A stretch of DNA of 64,000 bases from JADLDB01 sp040752975. GTDB lineage: Bacteria; Myxococcota; Myxococcia; Myxococcales; Myxococcaceae. Under the pieces are notes generated by a model, which saw only the letters and a list, made by a program, of their open reading frames with translations, was not told the origin of the DNA and made no database searches. Below are positions 8,253-18,135 of the stretch, piece by piece; the first letter of the stretch is position 1, and each line of letters opens with the position of its first letter. Made by a program: the position numbers and the translations under genes. The DNA is taken from positions 3,457 through 67,456 of the forward strand of contig JBFMHF010000019.1 in the NCBI GenBank assembly GCA_040752975.1, read 5' to 3'.

Positions 8253-9501
8253 GCGCCTCTTTGCCCAGGCCCGCGCGTTGATGCCCGGAGGCGTCTCCAG
8301 CCCCGTGCGCGCCTTCGGCCATGTCGGCGGCACGCCCCGCTACATCGCCCGCGGTGAGGGCGCGTACATGTGGGACGAAGACGGGCGGAAGTACCTCGAC
8401 TTCTGCCTCGCCTGGGGCCCGTTGATCCTCGGCCACGCCAACCCGCAGGTGGTGGAGGCGGTGACGAAGGCGGCGAAGGACGGCCTCGCCTTCGGTACGC
8501 CGCACCGGCTCGAGGTGACGTTGGCTGAGCTGATCCTCTCCGCCTACCAGCCGTTCAACCGGATCCGCTTCGTCGTGTCCGGCACCGAGGCCGTGATGAC
8601 GGCGATGCGGCTCGCGCGCGCGCACACCGGCCGCCCGCTGATCCTCAAGTTCTCCGGCTGCTACCACGGGCACGCCGACGCGATGCTGGTGAAGGCGGGC
8701 AGCGGCGTCGCCACGCTTGGCCTCGCGGACAGCGAAGGGGTGACGCCCACCGTGGCGAAGGACACGCTCGTCGCGCCGCTCGGCGACGTGGGCGCGTTGG
8801 AGGAGATCTTCAAAGTGCACGGAGCGAACATCGCCGCCGCCTTCATCGAGCCGCTGCCGGCCAACAACGGGCTGCTGGTGCAGGACAGGAAGTACCTCCA
8901 GGCGCTGCGCGCCATCACCCAGAAGCACGGCGCCCTGCTGGTCTTCGACGAGGTGATCTCCGGCTTCCGTCTGGGCTTTCACGGCTACGGCAAGACGGTG
9001 GACGTGCAGCCCGATCTCGTCACGCTGGGAAAGATCATCGGCGGCGGCCTGCCAGTCGGCGCGGTGACGGGCCGCGCGGAGATCATCGATCGCCTCGCGC
9101 CCGCGGGCCGCGTGTACCAGGCGGGCACGATGTCTGGAAATCCGGTGGCGCTCGCCGCAGGCGTCGCGTGCCTCGAGCAACTGAAGACGGGCGAGCCGTA
9201 CCGGCGCATCGCGAAGGTGGGGGAGGCGATGGACGCCGCCTTCGTCGGCAAGAAGCACCTCGCCTTCCAGTTGGTGCGGGTCGGCTCCGTCTTCTGGCCG
9301 TACTTCGATCGCTCGGCGCCCGTGCCGACGCGCGCGGAGGCGATCTCCGAGGAGGCGATCAAGGGCTTCCGGAGCCGCTACCAGGGCTGGCTCGAGAAGG
9401 GCCTGTACCTCCCACCGTCGGCGTATGAAGTGGGCTTCCTGTCGGCCGCGCACGAGCCGGCCCACGTCCAGCAACTGGTGGAGGCCCTCGCGGGAGCGTG
9501 A
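8227..9501 (+). CDS. hemL: glutamate-1-semialdehyde 2,1-aminomutase
   Basis: A PLP enzyme that converts glutamate-1-semialdehyde to 5-aminolevulinate. The 424-residue protein has the N-terminal MPGGVSSPVRAF motif, the phosphate-binding VSGTEAVMTAMRLAR segment, FDEVISGFR and the PLP lysine in DLVTLGKIIGGGLPVGA (about residue 267). GGGAGGAAAACC directly before the ATG is a strong ribosome site lying inside the end of hemC, so the 26-base overlap is real. HemA plus HemL means this organism uses the C5 route. Confidence 0.97.
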   Translation: MSGSPGASERLFAQARALMPGGVSSPVRAFGHVGGTPRYIARGEGAYMWDEDGRKYLDFCLAWGPLILGHANPQVVEAVTKAAKDGLAFGTPHRLEVTLAELILSAYQPFNRIRFVVSGTEAVMTAMRLARAHTGRPLILKFSGCYHGHADAMLVKAGSGVATLGLADSEGVTPTVAKDTLVAPLGDVGALEEIFKVHGANIAAAFIEPLPANNGLLVQDRKYLQALRAITQKHGALLVFDEVISGFRLGFHGYGKTVDVQPDLVTLGKIIGGGLPVGAVTGRAEIIDRLAPAGRVYQAGTMSGNPVALAAGVACLEQLKTGEPYRRIAKVGEAMDAAFVGKKHLAFQLVRVGSVFWPYFDRSAPVPTRAEAISEEAIKGFRSRYQGWLEKGLYLPPSAYEVGFLSAAHEPAHVQQLVEALAGA

Positions 9502-9502
9502 C

Positions 9503-10508
9503 ATGCGGCGGCTCAGGCGATTCCTCGGCAGGAACCTCGACGTCATCCTCTTCGCGGCGGCGCTCACCAGCGTCGGCCCGTTGATGGCCTGGTGGTCCGT
9601 GCTGGTGCGGCGGAACATCGTCGCGATGGATCGCCTGGCGCGCGCCGATCTCGAGCTGCTCCCCGACGCCGCCGAGCGCGCCCGCCGCCTCGCCGACCTC
9701 GATGTCCACACCGCGCGGCAGCTGTTCATGATCAGCGGCGAGACGGCGCTCGCGGGCCTCTTGCTGGTGGTCCTCACCGTCGTCCTCTTCGCCGTGGCGC
9801 GGAAGCGCGCGGCCGAGAACAAGCGCATGCAGACGATGCTGCAGCTCACCTCGCACCAGCTCAAGACGCCCATCGCCGGCGTGCGCATGCTGCTGCAGAG
9901 CCTGGGCAGCGGCGTCGTGCCCCAGGACATGCAGAGCCAGATGATCCAGCGCGGGGTCGCGGAGTGTGATCGTCTGGAGCACCTGGTGGAGACGATCCTC
10001 GCCTTCCAGCGCTCCGTGGCGCGCGCCTCGAGGACCGAGGTGATGCCGAGCGACCGGCTGATCGGTGAGATCCTCGCCCACCGCGAGGCCACCTCGGGGA
10101 AGGAAGAGGCTGCCTGGGTGAAGCGCGAGCCCACGCCCATCGCCTGCGATCCCGACGGCGTGCGCGTCGTGCTGGAGAACCTGCTGGACAACGCCCGCAA
10201 GTACGGCGGGGGCCACGTCGAGCTGTCCGAGAGCGTCGTCGGGCAGCGCTGGCGCCTGGAGATCCGCGATCACGGCATCGGCTTCGAGCCGTCGCACGCC
10301 GAGCGCCTCTTCGAGCCCTTCGAGCGCGAGGAGGGCAGCGGCGCGGCGCACGGGAGCGGCCTCGGCCTGTACATCGCGCGGCAGCTCGCGCGACGGATGC
10401 ACGGGGAGCTCCAGGCGTCCAGCCCGGGGAAGGGCCAGGGCAGCCTCTTCGTGCTGGAGCTGCCTGTGGCGCGCGCCCGGGCGCAGAATGCGGCCGGGGA
10501 GGTGGCGC

Positions 10509-10516
<8 letters not shown>
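9503..10516 (+). CDS. membrane sensor histidine kinase embedded in the heme operon
   Basis: This 337-residue kinase has two membrane segments (about 13-35 and 82-99) bracketing a short extracytoplasmic region of about 45 residues. The HisKA H-box LTSHQLKTPIAG (His118), N-box ENLLDNARKYG, G1 RDHGIGFE and G2 GSGLGLYIAR look intact. It starts one base after the hemL stop, and its end overlaps the response-regulator start by 8 bases. The sensed signal is unknown; its place between hemL and hemH suggests a link to heme or porphyrin status or envelope redox state (inference). I chose ATG at 9503 over a frame that runs back into hemL. Confidence 0.9.
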
Positions 10517-11194
<678 letters not shown>

Positions 11195-11198
<4 letters not shown>

Positions 11199-12256
11199 CC
11201 GCCGCCGCCGCCATCTCGCAGCACGTCACCCGGCCCTCCGGCCGTCGTGGCGTCCTGCTGGTGAACGTGGGCACGCCCGACGCGCCCACCGTGCCGGCCG
11301 TGCGCCGCTACCTGCGGGAGTTCCTCGGCGATCCGCGCGTGGTCGATCTGCCTGCCCCCGGCCGGTGGCTGCTGCTCAACGCGATCATCCTCCCCTTCCG
11401 CCCGCGGAGGAGCGCGCACGCGTACCAGCAGATCTGGACGCCCACCGGCTCGCCGCTGCTCCTCCACTCGAGGGCGCAGCGGGACGCGTTGGCGAAGCGG
11501 CTCCCCGACGTGCCGGTGGCGCTGGGCATGCGCTACGGCAACCCGTCCCTCCAGGCCGCGCTGGAGGAGCTCCGCGCGCAAGGTGTCTCAGACGTGACGC
11601 TGGTGCCGTTGTTCCCGCAGTACGCCGACGCCACCACCGGCACGACGGAAGACGCTTTTCGCGCGCTGGTGGGAGCGACGCCTCACTCGATCACCCCGCC
11701 CTTCTTCCTCGAGGCCGGCTTCGTGAAAGCCGCCGCCGCGAAGGTGCGCGCCGTGGTGGACGCGTTGGGCGCGCAGACGGTGGTGTTCAGCTACCACGGG
11801 CTGCCGGTGCGACAGGTCAAGAAGGCCTGCAGCGCGGACTGCGCTGGCCACCGCGGGGAAGCGCCCGCGTGTGGAGCGCTCACCGAGAGCAACGCCCGCT
11901 GCTACCGGGCCCAGTGCTTCGCCACCTCGCAGGCGATCGCGCGCGAGGCCGGCCTGGCGTCCTTCGTCACCAGCTTCCAGTCGCGCATCAAGGGCACTGC
12001 GTGGCTCGGCCCGCACACGGACGAGACGGTGGCGCAGTTGGCGCGGCAGGGCGTGAAGCGCGCGGCGATTGCCTGCCCCAGCTTCGTCGCGGACTGCCTC
12101 GAGACGCTGGAGGAGATCGGCCAGCGCGCGGCGAAGGCGTTCCAGGACGCTGGCGGCGAGGCGCTGACCCTGGTGAGCGCCGTCAACGACGATCCGACTT
12201 TCATCGACGCCCTGGCGACGTTGATCCGCCGCCGCTGGGCCCACGGAGGACCGTGA
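11195..12256 (+). CDS. hemH: ferrochelatase with internal cysteine-rich segment
   Basis: HemH inserts Fe2+ into protoporphyrin IX (or into coproporphyrin in the alternative route). Family marks include GVLLVNVGTPDAPT, the metal-site histidine in VVFSYHGLPVRQ and the acidic residues in CPSFVADCLETLEEI. Between residues of about 205 and 235 lies an insert with four to five cysteines (CSADC, ACG, RCYRAQC). An internal cysteine segment holding a [2Fe-2S] cluster is, from memory, known in myxobacterial ferrochelatase, and this sequence fits. ATG at 11195 overlaps the regulator stop. The protein has 353 residues. Confidence 0.95.
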
Positions 12257-12257
12257 C

Positions 12258-13613
12258 ATGGACGCGACCCAACTGCTCGCGAAGTACGACGTCCCCGGCC
12301 CCCGCTACACCAGCTACCCGACGGTGCCGTACTGGACGAAGGCGCCGACGCAGGAAGAGTGGCTCACCCACCTCGAGCAGGCCGTGGCGCGCAGCCGCGC
12401 GAAGGGCGAAGGCGCGTCGCTGTACATCCACGTGCCGTTCTGCCGGAGCCTGTGCCACTACTGCGGGTGCAACACCTTCATCACGCGCGATCCGTCCGTC
12501 ATCGAGCCCTACGTGGCGGGCGTCCAGAAGGAATGGTCGCTCTACACGACGCGCGTCGGGCGGGTGCGGCTGGACGAGGTGCACGTCGGCGGTGGCACTC
12601 CGACGCACCTGCCGGCGGCGCAGCTGGAAAGGATGCTGGGCACGGTGTTGTCCGCCGCGGACGTGCCCGACGACGCCGAGCTGTCCATCGAGGTCGACCC
12701 CCGCGTCACCACGAGAGATCAACTCGAGGTGTTGGCGCGGCTGGGCTTCACCCGCATCTCGCTGGGGATTCAGGACTTCGACCCGGTGGTGCAGGCGTCG
12801 GTGAACCGGCACCAGACGGTCGACGAGGTGCGCGCCGTCACCGAGGCCGCACGCGCGCTGGGCTTCGACAGCGTCAACTACGACTTGATCTACGGCCTGC
12901 CGAAGCAGACGCCGGCCTCGATCCACCAGACGATGGAGGCGGTGAAGTCGCTGCGGCCCGATCGCATCGCCTTCTACGGCTACGCCCACGTCCCGTGGAT
13001 GAAGTCGGTGATGCGGAAGTTCGAGGACTCGGACGTCCCTGGAGGCCCAGCCAAGCGCATCCTCTATGAGACGGGCCGGGCAGCGCTGGCGGAAGCGGGT
13101 TACCACGAGATCGGCCTCGATCACTTCGGCCTCGAGGGCGACGGGCTCCTCAAGGCATCGCGCGCTGGGAAGCTGCACCGCAACTTCATGGGCTACACCG
13201 AGCGCAGCACGATGCCCATCTTCGCCCTGGGCGTCTCTTCCATCGGAGACACCTGGACGGCGTACGCGCAGAACGAGAAGTCGGTGCCCGACTGGCACGC
13301 GCGGCTCACGAAGGACGAGCTGCCGATCGCCAGGGGCCACGTCCTCACCGAGGAGGACCTGGTGCTGCGACGCCTGATCCTCGACGTGATGACACGCTTC
13401 GAGACGGCGTGGGCGCGCGGCCAGGTGGCCTACCTCGACGAGGTGCCCGGCAAGCTGGAAGAGATGCAGAAGGACGGCCTGGTGCAGGTGTCCGACGAAG
13501 GCGTGCGCGTCACCGAGGCGGGCCGGCCCTTCGTGCGCAACATCTGCATGGCGCTCGACGCGCGGCTGGCCCGGCAAGCGCCAGATAAGCCCATCTTCAG
13601 CCGGACGGTGTAG
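12258..13613 (+). CDS. hemN: oxygen-independent coproporphyrinogen III dehydrogenase
   Basis: A radical SAM enzyme that oxidatively decarboxylates coproporphyrinogen III to protoporphyrinogen IX without oxygen. The cluster motif CRSLCHYCGC (CxxxCxxC) near residue 60 follows LYIHVPFC, and HVGGGTPTHL is the SAM-binding glycine motif. The extended N-terminus DVPGPRYTSYPTVPYW and 451 residues point to true HemN rather than the shorter HemW. It starts one base after the hemH stop and is the last gene of the operon. It is paired with an oxygen-dependent PPOX, so the pathway as seen here is not purely anaerobic. Confidence 0.96.
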   Translation: MDATQLLAKYDVPGPRYTSYPTVPYWTKAPTQEEWLTHLEQAVARSRAKGEGASLYIHVPFCRSLCHYCGCNTFITRDPSVIEPYVAGVQKEWSLYTTRVGRVRLDEVHVGGGTPTHLPAAQLERMLGTVLSAADVPDDAELSIEVDPRVTTRDQLEVLARLGFTRISLGIQDFDPVVQASVNRHQTVDEVRAVTEAARALGFDSVNYDLIYGLPKQTPASIHQTMEAVKSLRPDRIAFYGYAHVPWMKSVMRKFEDSDVPGGPAKRILYETGRAALAEAGYHEIGLDHFGLEGDGLLKASRAGKLHRNFMGYTERSTMPIFALGVSSIGDTWTAYAQNEKSVPDWHARLTKDELPIARGHVLTEEDLVLRRLILDVMTRFETAWARGQVAYLDEVPGKLEEMQKDGLVQVSDEGVRVTEAGRPFVRNICMALDARLARQAPDKPIFSRTV

Positions 13614-13663
13614 CCACTCCTTCTTCAGCGTGACGACACCGCGCCGATCCGTACACTGGCGCC

Positions 13664-14965
13664 ATGACGATCGACTCCTCCTGGAAGCAGCGGGCCGTCA
13701 GCGCCGACGACGCGGTGAAGCACATCAAGAGCGGCGACAGGGTCTTCGTGCATGGCGCCTCCGCCACGCCCACGCCGCTGCTGGACGCGATGTGCCGGCG
13801 GAAGGACCTCGAGAACGTCACCCTGTACCACCTGCACACCTCGGGACACTGCGCGTACGCGGAACCTGAGATGGCCGGGCGCTTCTTCTCGGTGTCGCTC
13901 TTCACTGGCAGCCACCTGCGCGGCCCCATCGCGGAGGGACGCGCCGACTTCATGCCTGTCTTCCTGTCGGAGATCCCGAAGCTATTCGGATCTCAGGCGA
14001 TCCCGCTGGACGTGGCCCTGGTGCAGCTCTCGCCGCCCAACACCCACGGGGACTGCACGCTGGGCACGTCCGTCGACACCGCGCTCGCCGCCGCCTGGCA
14101 CGCCAAGAAGGTGGTGGCCGAGGTGAACGAGCAGATGCCGCGCACGCTGGGCCACTCGGTCTTCCCGCTCGAGCGCGTCGCCGCCTTCACTGCGTCCAAC
14201 CGCCCGCTGGCCGAGATGCCGCCGGCAGAGTCGGGCCCGGTGGAGGCGCGGATCGGCGAGCTGATCGCAGACCTGGTGGAGGACGGCGCGTGCCTGCAGA
14301 TGGGCATCGGCGCGATCCCCGACGCGGTGCTGGCGCGCCTGGGGAACAAGCACGACCTCGGCGTCCACACCGAGATGTTCTCGGACGGCCTGATCCCGCT
14401 GGTGGAGAACGGCGTCGTCAACAACCGCAGGAAGAAGGTGCATGCCGGCCGCAGCGTGGTGTCCTTCGTGACCGGCACGAAGAAGCTGTTCGACTTCGTC
14501 CACGACAACCAGCAGGTCGAGTTCCACCCCTGCGATCGCACCAACGACACCGCGTTGATCGGAAAGAATGACAAGGTGGTGGCGATCAACTCGGCGATCG
14601 AGATCGACCTCACCGGCCAGGTGTGCGCCGACTCGATGGGCCACCGGATCTACTCGGGCATCGGCGGCCAGATGGACTTCATCCGAGGGGCGGCGCGCTC
14701 CGAGGGAGGCAAGCCGATCATCGCCCTGCCCTCCACGGCCGCGGGCGGGAAGATCAGCCGCATCGTCATGCAGCTCAAGGAAGGCGCGGGCGTCGTCACC
14801 ACGCGCGGGCACGTGCAGTGGGTCGTCACCGAGTACGGGGCCGTCAACCTGCACGGGAAGACGCTGCGCGAGCGCGCCGAGCGGCTCATCTCCATCGCCC
14901 ACCCCGACTTCCGCAGCGAGCTCAAGAGGCAGTTCGCCGCCGTCCGCCACTTCACCCTGCCCTGA
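13664..14965 (+). CDS. acetyl-CoA hydrolase / CoA-transferase family enzyme
   Basis: The 433-residue protein belongs to the class I CoA-transferase family that includes acetyl-CoA hydrolases and 4-hydroxybutyrate CoA-transferases. Visible marks are LQMGIGAIPDAVLARL (glycine loop), the catalytic glutamate in GVHTEMFSDGL and SGIGGQMDFIRGA near the C-terminus. The exact acyl group cannot be told from sequence. No clear Shine-Dalgarno sequence precedes the ATG; a TACACT box only a few bases upstream could make the transcript leaderless (inference). It is separated from hemN by 50 bases, and its end overlaps the end of pcm by 14 bases. Confidence 0.88.
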   Translation: MTIDSSWKQRAVSADDAVKHIKSGDRVFVHGASATPTPLLDAMCRRKDLENVTLYHLHTSGHCAYAEPEMAGRFFSVSLFTGSHLRGPIAEGRADFMPVFLSEIPKLFGSQAIPLDVALVQLSPPNTHGDCTLGTSVDTALAAAWHAKKVVAEVNEQMPRTLGHSVFPLERVAAFTASNRPLAEMPPAESGPVEARIGELIADLVEDGACLQMGIGAIPDAVLARLGNKHDLGVHTEMFSDGLIPLVENGVVNNRRKKVHAGRSVVSFVTGTKKLFDFVHDNQQVEFHPCDRTNDTALIGKNDKVVAINSAIEIDLTGQVCADSMGHRIYSGIGGQMDFIRGAARSEGGKPIIALPSTAAGGKISRIVMQLKEGAGVVTTRGHVQWVVTEYGAVNLHGKTLRERAERLISIAHPDFRSELKRQFAAVRHFTLP

Positions 14966-15578
14966 GCGGGCGCCGATCGGCGTCGGCCAGCGGTCCGGTG
15001 AGGGGCACGAAGCGCACCGCCAGAGCCGTCTCGAACGAGAGATCGCCCGCCGCGTCGCGCTGGTACAGCCGCAGGTGCATGTCCTCGTCGCGCCCCACGG
15101 GGATGATCATCCGCCCACCCGGCGCGAGCTGATCGAGCAGCGGGCGCGGCACCCGTTGGGCTCCAGCCGAGACGATGATCCCATCGAAGGGCGCGGCCTC
15201 GAGCCAGCCCTGGTACCCGTCACCCACGCGCAGGTGTACGCGGGCTGCGTAGCCGAGCCGCTCCAGCGTGCGGGCGGCACGGGCGGCCAGCGGGGCGACG
15301 ATCTCCACGCTGTACACGTCCGCGCCCAACTCCGCGAGCAGCGCCGTCTGGTAACCGCAGCCGGTTCCCACTTCGAGCACCTTCGCTCCCGGCCGCAGCT
15401 GCAGGGCCTGGACCATCCACGCGATGAGCGACGGCTGGCTGGTGGTCTGCCCGTGCCCGATGGCGATGGGGCGATCGTCCGCGTGAAAGAGCCGCTGATC
15501 GCTCGAGAGGAACTCGTCGCGCTTCACCGCCTTCACGGCGGCTTCCACGCGGGCATCGGTGAGGCGAAGAGACGTCAC
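14952..15578 (-). CDS. pcm: protein-L-isoaspartate O-methyltransferase
   Basis: It methylates isoaspartyl residues in damaged proteins using S-adenosylmethionine. The 208-residue protein shows the SAM motif VLEVGTGCGYQTALLAELG, QTTSQPSLIAWM just before it and the post-motif FDGIIVSAGAQRVPRPLLDQL, all typical of Pcm. The best start is GTG at 15578, as there is no in-frame ATG nearby. It lies downstream of, and probably in a transcript with, the CxxCH protein gene. Confidence 0.93.
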   Translation of the reverse strand: MTSLRLTDARVEAAVKAVKRDEFLSSDQRLFHADDRPIAIGHGQTTSQPSLIAWMVQALQLRPGAKVLEVGTGCGYQTALLAELGADVYSVEIVAPLAARAARTLERLGYAARVHLRVGDGYQGWLEAAPFDGIIVSAGAQRVPRPLLDQLAPGGRMIIPVGRDEDMHLRLYQRDAAGDLSFETALAVRFVPLTGPLADADRRPLRAG

Positions 15579-15608
15579 GCCTCGATGCTCATCACCTGAC
15601 GCGGACTG

Positions 15609-16724
15609 TCAAGGCGCGGCCAACACGCGCAGCTCCCCGATCCGCTGGACCAGGTTGGCCGGCACCGGTCCGCCGAGGCTGCCGTGGTAGGCGAAGCCCA
15701 CCCGATCGGCGAGGCGCTCCGCGCACGTCTGCGCCTGTGGCGTGTGGGGCTGGAGGTGCACGCAGCGCTCGAGGAGCAACGCCTCGAGCTGCCACAGCGC
15801 GGGATCCGAGGCCGAAGCATGGGCGAGCGCGAGGAAATACAGGGCACGCGCCTCCTGCGCCGGGCCGACGTCCCCATCGAGGGCCCGCTGGGCGTACGCC
15901 GCCGCGCGCATGTTCGGCACCAGCCCCTCGTCGTCGGACAGCATGCGCGTGGTCGCGCCCGTCTTCGTGAGGAGCGCCTCGGCCTTCGTCAAGAGCTGCG
16001 CCGCCGACTGCTTCGAGGGCTCGTACCCCTCGGCCCTCCACGCGGCGGCGTCGGCGTTCCAGCGCTTGATCGCGCGCTGCACGAAGCCGGGGAAGTCGCG
16101 CCGCTTGAGCTGCGGCTTCACCAGGGCCAGCACGCCGTCGGCGTCGTGCTCGGCCCGGGTCAACGTGGCCACGGCCAGGCGCAGCGCCTGGGCCTGCTCG
16201 AACGTCTCCGCGTCGTTGGTGGGCGTCACCGCGAGCGCCTTCGCCCACACCTCCTTCGCGCGGCCGAACTGGTGCGTACCCACGTAGAAGTTCGCCCGCT
16301 GCAGCGGCGTCAGCTTGAGCGAGTCCACCAGTCCGTCCATCCCCTTCCAGTCCACCTTCGCCGCGGCGCGGCTGTGACAGCCGATGCACATGCGCGTGAG
16401 GCCGACCATCCGCTGGCGAGCGCTGTCCTTGTTCTGGTGATCGAAGTCTTCGCGGGTGCGGGCCACTTCCTGCTCGAAGAGCGTGGCCATGGCGCCGACC
16501 GCGACGTTGGGCTGCGCGCGCGTGATGTGCTTGACCTGCCCCAGCACGTCGATGGTGGCGGAGATCGCCTTCGCATTCTTCGGGTCGCGAAAGGCGTCGG
16601 GGTTGGCGAGGAAAGGGAGAACGGAGGCCACCTGCGCGAGGTTGGCCTTCATCGCTTGGTCGAGCTCGACGTCCGTGCCCCCGTCAGCGGCGAGCAGCGT
16701 CAACACCAGCGCCATCGTCCCCAT
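15609..16724 (-). CDS. secreted single-heme c-type cytochrome-like protein with helical repeats
   Basis: The 371-residue protein has a short N-terminal signal sequence (TMALVLTLLAA) and one CxxCH heme-attachment motif, RMCIGCHSRAA, near residue 114. The rest is alanine- and leucine-rich helix resembling TPR-like repeats (APTNDAETFEQAQALRLAV, QEARALYFLALAHA). I do not recognise a named family. AGGAGGG five bases before ATG 16724 is a very strong ribosome site and sets the start well inside the longer open frame. Its 5' end diverges from the VIT-like gene, with 82 bases between. Confidence 0.75.
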   Translation of the reverse strand: MGTMALVLTLLAADGGTDVELDQAMKANLAQVASVLPFLANPDAFRDPKNAKAISATIDVLGQVKHITRAQPNVAVGAMATLFEQEVARTREDFDHQNKDSARQRMVGLTRMCIGCHSRAAAKVDWKGMDGLVDSLKLTPLQRANFYVGTHQFGRAKEVWAKALAVTPTNDAETFEQAQALRLAVATLTRAEHDADGVLALVKPQLKRRDFPGFVQRAIKRWNADAAAWRAEGYEPSKQSAAQLLTKAEALLTKTGATTRMLSDDEGLVPNMRAAAYAQRALDGDVGPAQEARALYFLALAHASASDPALWQLEALLLERCVHLQPHTPQAQTCAERLADRVGFAYHGSLGGPVPANLVQRIGELRVLAAP

Positions 16725-16806
16725 GAGTCCCTCCTGCGCAGGGACCCTACCCCCCGGCACAGAGTTTGGAAGTGTTCCCCGCCGTTCCGTCGTAGGTTGT
16801 TCCTGC

Positions 16807-17469
16807 ATGAGCGCCGTCGTCGTCCCGAAGGCACGCGCGGGCATCGTCAGCCCCTACGATCGCTTCTCGGAACTCGTCTTCGGCCTGATCATGACGCTGA
16901 GCGTCACGGGCTCGCTGGCGGTGGCATCCGAGCTGCCGGGAGGCTCCCGGGAGCTGCTCGTCGCCGCAGTGGGCTGCAACATCGCCTGGGGCCTTGTCGA
17001 CGCGGTGATGTACCTGCTCAACGCGCTGCTCGAGCGCTCACGCAATCGCCTCCTCGTCGCGGCCATGGCGGCCTCTTCTCCAGAGGAGAGCCGGAAGATC
17101 CTCCTGGACGCGCTGCCCGGCCCGCTCGGCGCAGTCCTCACGGTGGACGAGCTGAACGCCCTGCGCCAGAAGTTGATCGACGGGCGCTTCCCCGCGGCAA
17201 GTCGTCGCCTCACGCGCGAGGATCTGCTCGGCTCGGTCGGCATCTTCCTGTGGGTCGCGGTGGGGACTCTTCCGGTGTCCCTCCCCTTCGCCTTCATCGC
17301 GGACGTGTACGTGGCGATGCGCGTGTCCAACGGAATCGCGCTGGTGATGCTCTTCGTGCTGGGCTTCATGGTGGGTCGCTACTCAGGCATGAGGCCGTGG
17401 CTGTCGGGGGGCGTGCTGCTCTTGCTGGGAATCGCGCTGGTGGGCGCGGTCATCGCGCTGGGAGGCTGA
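16807..17469 (+). CDS. VIT1/CCC1-like integral membrane protein
   Basis: The 220-residue protein has about five hydrophobic segments. The opening PYDRFSELVFGLIMTLSVTG and the GCNIAWGLVDAVMYLL segment resemble the VIT1/CCC1 family of vacuolar iron and manganese carriers. The central cytoplasmic loop (about residues 75-140) is charged and helical. A metal-transport role is by family resemblance only. The following gene begins one base after its stop, so the two are probably co-transcribed. Confidence 0.7.
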   Translation: MSAVVVPKARAGIVSPYDRFSELVFGLIMTLSVTGSLAVASELPGGSRELLVAAVGCNIAWGLVDAVMYLLNALLERSRNRLLVAAMAASSPEESRKILLDALPGPLGAVLTVDELNALRQKLIDGRFPAASRRLTREDLLGSVGIFLWVAVGTLPVSLPFAFIADVYVAMRVSNGIALVMLFVLGFMVGRYSGMRPWLSGGVLLLLGIALVGAVIALGG

Positions 17470-17470
17470 C

Positions 17471-18130
17471 GTGGGACGGACGTTGACGCTGGCAGTCGCG
17501 CTGTGGTCGACGGCGGCCGTTGCGGAGGGGTCGAAGCCGACCGAGATGGCCACGCCGGCTCCAGAGTCGCAGGAGAAGGCCGACGCGTGGCAGGCCGCGC
17601 TGTATCTCGACGGCTACATGCTGATGGGGGAGTCGGGCTACCTGGTGCCCACGGTGTTCGTCGACAGGGGGCCCATCCACCTCGAGGCGCGCTTCAACTA
17701 CGAGGACTTCAACACCGCGTCGGCGTACTTCGGCTGGGCGTTCCGCTTCGGTGACGAGTCCAACTTCGTGCGGCTGGTGCCGATGTTCGGCGGCGCGGTG
17801 GGCAACTCCAACGGCATCGCCCCCGGCCTGGAGATCGAGGCGCAGTTCTGGCGCTTCACCTATTGGCTGGAAGCCGAGTACTTCTTCAACTTCACCGACT
17901 CGACCGCGAGCTTCTTCTACACGTGGTCCGAGCTGAACTTCCGCGTGGTGTCGTGGCTCACCGTGGGCGGCACCTTCCAGCGAATGCGGCTCGCGCAGAG
18001 CGAGCGGGCCCTGGACATCGGCCCGATGGTCGGCGTCAACGTGGGCGGCTTCGCGCTGTCCTTCTACTTCTATGGGCTGTGGACGCCGACGCGCTGGGGC
18101 CTGCTCACCCTGAGCCTGCCGTTCTTCTGA
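17471..18130 (+). CDS. small exported (outer-membrane-like) protein of unknown function
   Basis: This 219-residue product begins with a GTG and a signal-like stretch (LTLAVALWSTAAVAEG). The remainder alternates aromatic and polar residues (FNYEDFNTASAYFGWAF, FTYWLEAEYFFNFT) as in beta-barrel strands, and ends in a phenylalanine pair (LSLPFF), the usual C-terminal signal for outer-membrane insertion. I do not recognise a family. It is probably co-transcribed with the VIT-like protein. It ends 5 bases from the convergent AAA+ gene. Confidence 0.65.
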   Translation: MGRTLTLAVALWSTAAVAEGSKPTEMATPAPESQEKADAWQAALYLDGYMLMGESGYLVPTVFVDRGPIHLEARFNYEDFNTASAYFGWAFRFGDESNFVRLVPMFGGAVGNSNGIAPGLEIEAQFWRFTYWLEAEYFFNFTDSTASFFYTWSELNFRVVSWLTVGGTFQRMRLAQSERALDIGPMVGVNVGGFALSFYFYGLWTPTRWGLLTLSLPFF

Positions 18131-18135
18131 CCTGG

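Noticed and set aside
15684..17486. A 600-codon plus-strand frame over the CxxCH protein and VIT-like genes
   Set aside because: The VIT-like frame has clear membrane segments and the leftward gene has a heme motif and a strong ribosome site; this frame has neither.
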